Made by a program: the position numbers and the translations under genes. Below the pieces are notes generated by a model that made no database searches, had not been told where the DNA came from, and saw only the letters and a program-made list of their open reading frames with translations. From NCBI GenBank assembly GCA_963837775.1, contig CAWIOX010000027.1, positions 71,432 through 135,431 on the forward strand: 64,000 nt of DNA, written 5' to 3'. The stretch comes from CAWIOX01 sp963837775. GTDB lineage: Bacteria > Pseudomonadota > Gammaproteobacteria > Burkholderiales > Burkholderiaceae_D. Of the stretch, positions 56,971-64,000 are shown piece by piece (the stretch's first letter is position 1; each line of letters begins with the position of its first letter).

Positions 56971-57846
56971 TTACCTGAAAACAACCGTATTCTCGCCATT
57001 CAGGAATACCCGATGTTCAGTGTGGAAGCGCACCGCCCGAGCCAGCGCCTGGCATTCGGAATCGCGGCCAACGGCAGCCAGCATATCCGGCGTATACGTG
57101 TGATCCACCCGCTCGACGATTTGTTCAATAATCGATCCTTCATCCAGGTCCGTCGTCACATAGTGCGCAGTCGCGCCGATCAGCTTGACGCCGCGCGCAT
57201 GGGCCTGATGGTAGGGCTTGGCACCCTTGAATCCCGGCAGGAACGAATGGTGGATATTGATCGCCCGGCCCCGCAGCTGAGCGCAAAGATCGTCGGACAG
57301 GATTTGCATGTAGCGGGCCAGAACGACCAGTTCGCTTTTGGTTTCGGCGATGATTTCCAGCAATCGGGCTTCCTGCTGTGCCTTGGTGTCAGGTGTCACC
57401 GGCAAGTAGATGTACGGTATCTTGCTGGCGTCGACCAGTTCCTTCAGGTTCATGTGATTTGACACGACCGCGGTGATGTCGATATTCAGTTCACCGGTCT
57501 GCTGGCGATACAGAAGATCGTGGATGCAGTGATCAAATTTTGAGACCATGATCAGTACCCGCGGCTTATATTTGCGGTCGTGGATCGCCCATTCCAGTTC
57601 TTCGTGTACCGCCATTTCTCCAAATTGCTCACGCAACAAGCCGAGCGATGGCGAGCGGTCCGGATCGGTGTAAAAAGTCACGCGGATAAAGAAACGGTCG
57701 CTCATCACATCATCGAACTGCTGCATCTCGACGATGTAGCAACCGCGGCTGGCAAGAAAACCCGATATCGCAGCAACCGTGCCGAGCCGGCTGGTGCAGG
57801 AGGCAGTCAGGATGTAATTGTTCTTTGCTTCGAACATCATTGGCAT
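56971..57846 (-). CDS. purU: Formyltetrahydrofolate deformylase
   Basis: 291 residues. The N-terminal ACT domain (YILTASCTSRLGTVAAISGFLASRGCYIVEMQQF) is followed by the formyltransferase-fold domain with the catalytic Asn-His region INIHHSFLPGFKGAKPYHQA and a late GATAHYVTTDLDEG. It releases formate from 10-formyl-THF, recycling THF loaded by sarcosine and dimethylglycine demethylation. ATG at 57846 is preferred to the extended frame from 57936. A candidate GbdR site is at 57957. Confidence 0.95.
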   Translation of the reverse strand: MPMMFEAKNNYILTASCTSRLGTVAAISGFLASRGCYIVEMQQFDDVMSDRFFIRVTFYTDPDRSPSLGLLREQFGEMAVHEELEWAIHDRKYKPRVLIMVSKFDHCIHDLLYRQQTGELNIDITAVVSNHMNLKELVDASKIPYIYLPVTPDTKAQQEARLLEIIAETKSELVVLARYMQILSDDLCAQLRGRAINIHHSFLPGFKGAKPYHQAHARGVKLIGATAHYVTTDLDEGSIIEQIVERVDHTYTPDMLAAVGRDSECQALARAVRFHTEHRVFLNGENTVVFR

Positions 57847-57956
57847 GGTTGCTTTCCTTTTTCTGGGATGCGCAGGAATCGAATGGAACGGCAGCGTGCC
57901 GCCATCACCGCCTGACACCAGTGTAGGTGGCTCCATTGCCCCGACTTATCCGCAGG

Positions 57957-57983
57957 CGACAGCTTTTTCTACCGGCACGACCT
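57957..57983 (-). promoter_or_regulatory. Possible GbdR operator for purU
   Basis: Minus strand: GGTCG at 57982-57978 and TGTCG at 57961-57957; spacing 21 bp, like the three other sites. It is located 111 bp before the ATG at 57846. The first half-site has one mismatch, so support is weaker. Confidence 0.38.
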
Positions 57984-58099
57984 GCACCCGGCAAGCTGTG
58001 CCAGTGTGCAACACACATATTGCCCGACGACAATTTCTGGCCGCGAGGCAGTCAGCCTCGGCCTTTGCCTGCTTCAATCGTTTTAATCGGCATGTTTTC

Positions 58100-59209
58100 T
58101 CAGGCCTGATCCCTGTCGGACAACGGCAGCGTGCCGAATGCGTCCTGTATCGTCATTACGCTTCCCGCCTCCGTCACGTCGTAGCCGGCGAGCTGCCTGA
58201 CCTGTTCCCGAAAGCCCTGCCCCTTCAGGATCGCAATCAGCTGCGCCATCGGCGCGGTGTCCAGCGTGTTTTTCTCTATCGCGAAAAAATAGCGTTCGCG
58301 CAGCAGCGGCACGAAATCCAGCCCGAAACGGCGGGCCGCGGTCTCGACCCCGATCCCGACATCGGCCATGTCGCTGGCGATGTAGGCCGCCACTGCCGCA
58401 TGGGTGAATTCGGCGCTCTCGAAACCGTTGATCTGCGCGCTGGCAATCTGCGCTTTTTCCAGCATCAGCTCGACCAGCATCCGCGTGCCGGAGCCATGCG
58501 GCCGGTTCACGAAACGGATTCCCGGCCGCGCCAGGTCGGCCAGCGTGTTGATCTGCTTCGGATTGCCGGGCCGCACGAACAGGCCCTGATTCCGGACCGC
58601 CAGATGGATCAGCAGATGCTTGTCGGGATCCAGCCAGCGCGCATAACGCCCGACCGCCGCCGCCTCGAACTCGCCCAGCGGCACATGGAAGCCGGCCAGG
58701 TCGCACTCGCGTCCGGCCAGCGCGGCAACCGCTTCCATGCTGTTGCGGTAGCGCAGTTCCAGCGGAATTTTTTCCGCGTTGATCCGCTCCAGCAGCGACG
58801 CCACCGCAAAGCCGTGGCTGGCAAACAGCCGCAGCGCGCTGCGCGCGACGCTCATGGTCTTGTCCAGCTCGTTTTCCAGTTCCGACGCGAGGCTCTCCAT
58901 GGTCGGCGTCAGCCTGGCCTTGATGCGCTTGTCGGCCCACAGCAGGGTCTCCGCCAGCCGGCTCAGGCGGGTGCCGCGTCCCGGCTGCTTGACCAGCAGC
59001 TCGGCGCCGAACAGTTGCTCGGCGCTGCGCAGCAAGCCCCACACATGGCGATACGAAAGTTTGCTCAACTTGACCGCGGATGCGATGGAACCGGTCGACT
59101 GGATATCGGCCAGCAGTCGCAGCAGCATCACCGTATCCAGCGTGGCGTCGGAGACGCTGCCATTGACGTGCGTGATGTGCCAGTGCGGCTCGATGGATAT
59201 TCTGTACAT
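58100..59209 (-). CDS. ModE-like HTH regulator with periplasmic-binding-protein-like domain
   Basis: 369 residues. The N-terminal LysR/ModE-type winged helix (LLRLLADIQSTGSIASAVKLSKLSYRHVWGLL) is joined to a PBP-like ligand domain (about residues 120-360: ALRLFASHGFAVASLLERI, RFVNRPHGSGTRMLVELML, VETAARRFGLDFVPL). Proteins with this combination sense oxyanions such as molybdate or tungstate, or pathway ligands. It is divergent from the molybdenum-dependent formate dehydrogenase genes, so control of fdh by molybdate or formate is a reasonable inference. Confidence 0.82.
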   Translation of the reverse strand: MYRISIEPHWHITHVNGSVSDATLDTVMLLRLLADIQSTGSIASAVKLSKLSYRHVWGLLRSAEQLFGAELLVKQPGRGTRLSRLAETLLWADKRIKARLTPTMESLASELENELDKTMSVARSALRLFASHGFAVASLLERINAEKIPLELRYRNSMEAVAALAGRECDLAGFHVPLGEFEAAAVGRYARWLDPDKHLLIHLAVRNQGLFVRPGNPKQINTLADLARPGIRFVNRPHGSGTRMLVELMLEKAQIASAQINGFESAEFTHAAVAAYIASDMADVGIGVETAARRFGLDFVPLLRERYFFAIEKNTLDTAPMAQLIAILKGQGFREQVRQLAGYDVTEAGSVMTIQDAFGTLPLSDRDQA

Positions 59210-59408
59210 TATGTAAATTATTTCTTATTTATTCGATTGAATTTGACTGATACACTGAAAATTGGCTCAAATAGTATAGGCTTTTAAAAGCATATTCATC
59301 TGTGATTTTCAAGCTGCTCCAGGCATTGGGCCAGCATTGATTTTCCTGAAAACCCGCCGCCAGTCACTGCAGGCCACCCAAGCGGCTTGCGCACCTATTG
59401 AGGTTGCA

Positions 59409-61143
<1,735 letters not shown>

Positions 61144-61147
<4 letters not shown>

Positions 61148-63959
61148 ATGCGATTACCCGCAATGAACTGGCGCAGCTTGACGCCCCCACCGTCCACTTC
61201 AAGCTCGACGGCCGGGATGTCAGCGCCAAGGCGACCGAAACCATCATCCAGGTCGCGCAGCGCGAGGGGATAGAGATCCCGCACCTGTGCTACAAGGAGG
61301 GCATGGATGCGGTCGGCAACTGCCGCGCCTGCATGGTCGAAATCAAGGGCGAACGGGTGCTGGCGCCGTCCTGCTGCCGCAATGCGACGCGCCGGCATGG
61401 AAGTGTCCAGCAACAGCGAACGCGCGCTCAAGGCGCAGCAAATGGTGCTGGAACTGCTGCAGTCCGACATGCCGGAAACGGTCTTTACCCGCGACAATGA
61501 AGTCGACCAGTGGGCCAGAAAACTGCAGATCGGCAAACCGCGTTTCGCGCCGCGCCAAGCGGTGGCGGCGGACCTGTCGCATCCGGCGATTGCGGTCAAT
61601 CTGGATGCCTGCATCCAGTGCACCCGCTGCGTGCGCGCCTGCCGCGACGAGCAGGTCAACGATGTGATCGGCCTCGCGTTTCGCGGCGACCATGCAAAAA
61701 TCGTGTTCGACATGGACGATGCGATGGGCGCATCGACCTGCGTCGCCTGCGGCGAATGCGTGCAGGCGTGCCCGACCGGCGCGCTGATGCCGGCCCGCAA
61801 TGTCGCTTTGACGGTGCCGGACAAGCAGGTCGATTCGGTCTGCCCGTATTGCGGCGTCGGTTGCCAGCTGACCTACAACGTCAAGGACAACCAGATCCTG
61901 TACGTCGAGGGCCGCGACGGCCCGGCCAATCACAAGCGCCTGTGCGTGAAGGGGCGCTACGGTTTCGACTATGCGCACCATCCGCAGCGCCTGACCGTGC
62001 CGCTGATCCGGCGCGCCGATGCGCCCAAGCGCGGCGATTTCGTGATGGACCCGGAACGCGTGATGGACGTGTTCCGCGAAGCCAGCTGGGACGAGGCGCT
62101 GGCGCTGGCCGGCGACCGCTTCAGCGCGATCCGCGACACCTACGGCAAGAATGCGCTGGCCGGCTTCGGCTCGGCCAAGGGCAGCAATGAAGAAGCGTAT
62201 CTGTTCCAGAAACTGGTGCGCACCGGCTTCGGCACCAACAACGTCGACCACTGCACCCGCCTGTGCCATGCGTCTTCGGTGGCGGCGCTGCTGGAAGGCA
62301 TCGGCTCCGGCGCGGTGTCGAATCCGGTGATGGATGTGACCAAGGCCGAAGTCATCATCGTGATCGGCGCCAATCCGACCGTCAATCACCCGGTTGCCGC
62401 CAGCTGGATCAAGAATGCGGTCAACAACGGCGCCAAGCTGATCGTGGCCGACCCGCGCCGCTCCGAAATGGCGCGCCTCGCGCATCGCTTCCTGCAGTTC
62501 AAGCCGGATACCGATGTCGCGCTGCTCAACGCGATGATGCATGTGATCGTGCATGAAGGACTGGTCGACCAGGACTTCATCGCCAGCCGCACCATCGGCT
62601 TCGAGGAATTGCAGCAGAACGTCGCAGCCTACAGCCCGGAGGCGATGGCGCCGATCTGCGGCATCGATGCCGACACCATCAAGTATGTGGCGCGCCTGTA
62701 CGCGAGTTCGAAAGGCTCGATGATCCTGTGGGGCATGGGGATTTCGCAGCACATCCACGGCACCGACAACGCGCGCTGCCTGATTGCGCTGGCGCTGATG
62801 ACCGGCCAGATCGGCCGCCCCGGCACCGGCCTGCATCCGTTGCGCGGCCAGAACAACGTGCAGGGCGCATCCGACGCCGGCCTGATCCCGATGATGTATC
62901 CGGATTATCAGCGCGTCGACCACCCTGACGTGCAACAGAAATTCGAGAAACTGTGGGGCATGCCGCTCGATCCGAAACCCGGCCTGACGGTGGTCGAGAT
63001 CATGCACGCGATCAAAGAGGGCAAGGTGCGCGGCATGTACATCATGGGCGAAAACCCGGCGATGTCGGACCCCGACGCGAATCATGCGCGCGAGTCGCTG
63101 GCCGCGCTCGACCATCTGGTGGTGCAGGACATCTTCCTGACCGAGACCGCCTACCTGGCCGACGTGATCCTGCCCGCCACCGCGTTCCCGGAAAAAACCG
63201 GCAGCTTCACCAATACCGACCGCCTGGTGCAGCTGGGCCGGCAAGCGATCGACCCGCCCGGACAGGCCAGGCAGGACCTGTGGATCATCCAGCAAATCGC
63301 GCCGCAGCGTGGGACTGGACTGGCAGTACCAGCATGTGTCGGAAGTGTTCGATGAAATGCGCCACAGCATGCCGAGCATCGCCGGCATCACCTGGGAACG
63401 GCTGGAACGCGAGCATGCAGTCACCTACCCGTGCCAGCAGGAAGGCGACCCCGGCACGCCGGTGGTGTTTACCGAACACTTCCCGACCGAAAGCGGGCGC
63501 GCCCGCTTCGTGCCGGCCGACATCATCCCGGCCGACGAGCGGCCCGACGCCGACTATCCGAAGGTGCTGATCACCGGCCGCCAGCTGGAGCACTGGCACA
63601 CCGGCAGCATGACCCGCCGCGCCAGCATGCTCGATGCGCTGGAACCGGACCCGGTGGCGCTGGTGCATCCGCTGGATCTGGCCGAACTGGGCGGCCAGCC
63701 GGGCGACATCATCACGCTGGCATCGCGCCGCGGCCAGGTCTCGCTGTACGCGCGCGCCGACGACAGCTCGCCGCGCGGCGCGGTGTTCGTGCCGTTCTGC
63801 TATTACGAAGCGGCGATCAACCGCCTGACCAATGCGGCGCTGGACCCGTTCGGCAAGATTCCCGAGTTCAAGTATTGCGCGATCCGCATCACGCTCGGCG
63901 GCCAGCCGCCGCAGCAGACCAGCTACGGCGGCGGCCAGATTCTGGCGCGGCTTGAGTAA
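61144..63959 (+). CDS. NAD-dependent formate dehydrogenase alpha subunit, molybdopterin (two frameshifts)
   Basis: 937 residues after correction. N-terminal [2Fe-2S] (IPHLCYKEGM, NCRACMVE), ferredoxin-type [4Fe-4S] pair (CIQCTRCVRACRDE, CVACGECVQACPTG), then the MGD catalytic domain (CPYCGVGCQLTYNV), with HCTRLCHASS holding the probable Mo-ligand Cys, and the C-terminal cofactor-binding fold (ITGRQLEHWHTGSMTRR). Extra bases at about 61386-61391 and 63299-63304 break the frame. Oxidises formate from PurU, FghA and FdhA to CO2, reducing NAD+ through the beta subunit. Confidence 0.93.
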
Positions 63960-63974
63960 GGAGACCGAAACAAA

Positions 63975-64000
63975 AAAACCACGTTCCAGGACGTGGTTTT
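63975..64000 (+). terminator. Terminator-like hairpin at window edge
   Basis: AAAACCACGT-TCCAGG-ACGTGGTTTT is a perfect 10-bp stem ending in Ts, 15 bp after the formate dehydrogenase stop. The T tail is cut by the window edge. It suggests that fdhBA ends here. Confidence 0.85.

Noticed and set aside
61343..63424. 693-codon open frame antisense to the formate dehydrogenase alpha gene
   Set aside because: Shadow frame with His/Arg/Asp-rich composition; the sense strand encodes all FDH motifs.

Overview
The window looks like chromosomal DNA of a GC-rich betaproteobacterium, probably Burkholderiales/Oxalobacteraceae. Three things suggest this: housekeeping synteny (thrB - DUF2782 gene - polA; xseB-ispA-dxs next to folE2), betaproteobacterial protein flavours, and families of short palindromic intergenic repeats. 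No phage, plasmid, IS element, CRISPR array, tRNA or rRNA was recognised.

1-22 kb is mostly housekeeping and mixed function: the 5' part of homoserine kinase, a LOG-family hydrolase abutting polA, two EamA transporters, a cysteine-rich SufR-like regulator divergent from a Tat-exported ferritin-like protein and a cytochrome c, a ZIP metal transporter, a sulfurtransferase, an orphan Rieske oxygenase, the isoprenoid genes xseB-ispA-dxs, folE2, a cobalamin adenosyltransferase, a GlcD-like oxidase overlapping a LysR regulator, and uvrD.

22-58 kb is a nearly continuous choline/glycine betaine catabolic island. BetA/BetB oxidise choline to betaine. GbcA/GbcB demethylate betaine to dimethylglycine. 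DgcA/DgcB with EtfA/EtfB make sarcosine, and SoxBDAG makes glycine. GlyA converts glycine to serine and SdaA converts serine to pyruvate. ProV/ProW and two binding proteins (ChoX-like, ProX-like) handle uptake. The methyl groups released as formaldehyde, methylene-THF and formate are handled by FrmA/FghA (glutathione-dependent), FdhA (glutathione-independent) and PurU. The AraC-type regulator GbdR is encoded inside the island. I find four candidate operators, each a pair of TGTCG-like half-sites spaced exactly 21 bp, upstream of the dgc-gbc, sox, proVW and purU units. 58-64 kb completes the C1 branch with an FDH1-type NAD-linked formate dehydrogenase (fused NuoE-NuoF beta subunit plus molybdopterin alpha subunit) and a divergent ModE/PBP-like regulator.

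Two features cut across the window. First, seven copies of an undescribed ~75-bp intergenic repeat lie between unrelated genes. Second, 26 single-base frameshifts interrupt 18 otherwise well-conserved genes, mostly as one extra base. Restoring them gives proteins of normal family length, so I read them as base-level sequence errors rather than decay, and I annotate these genes as whole CDSs.
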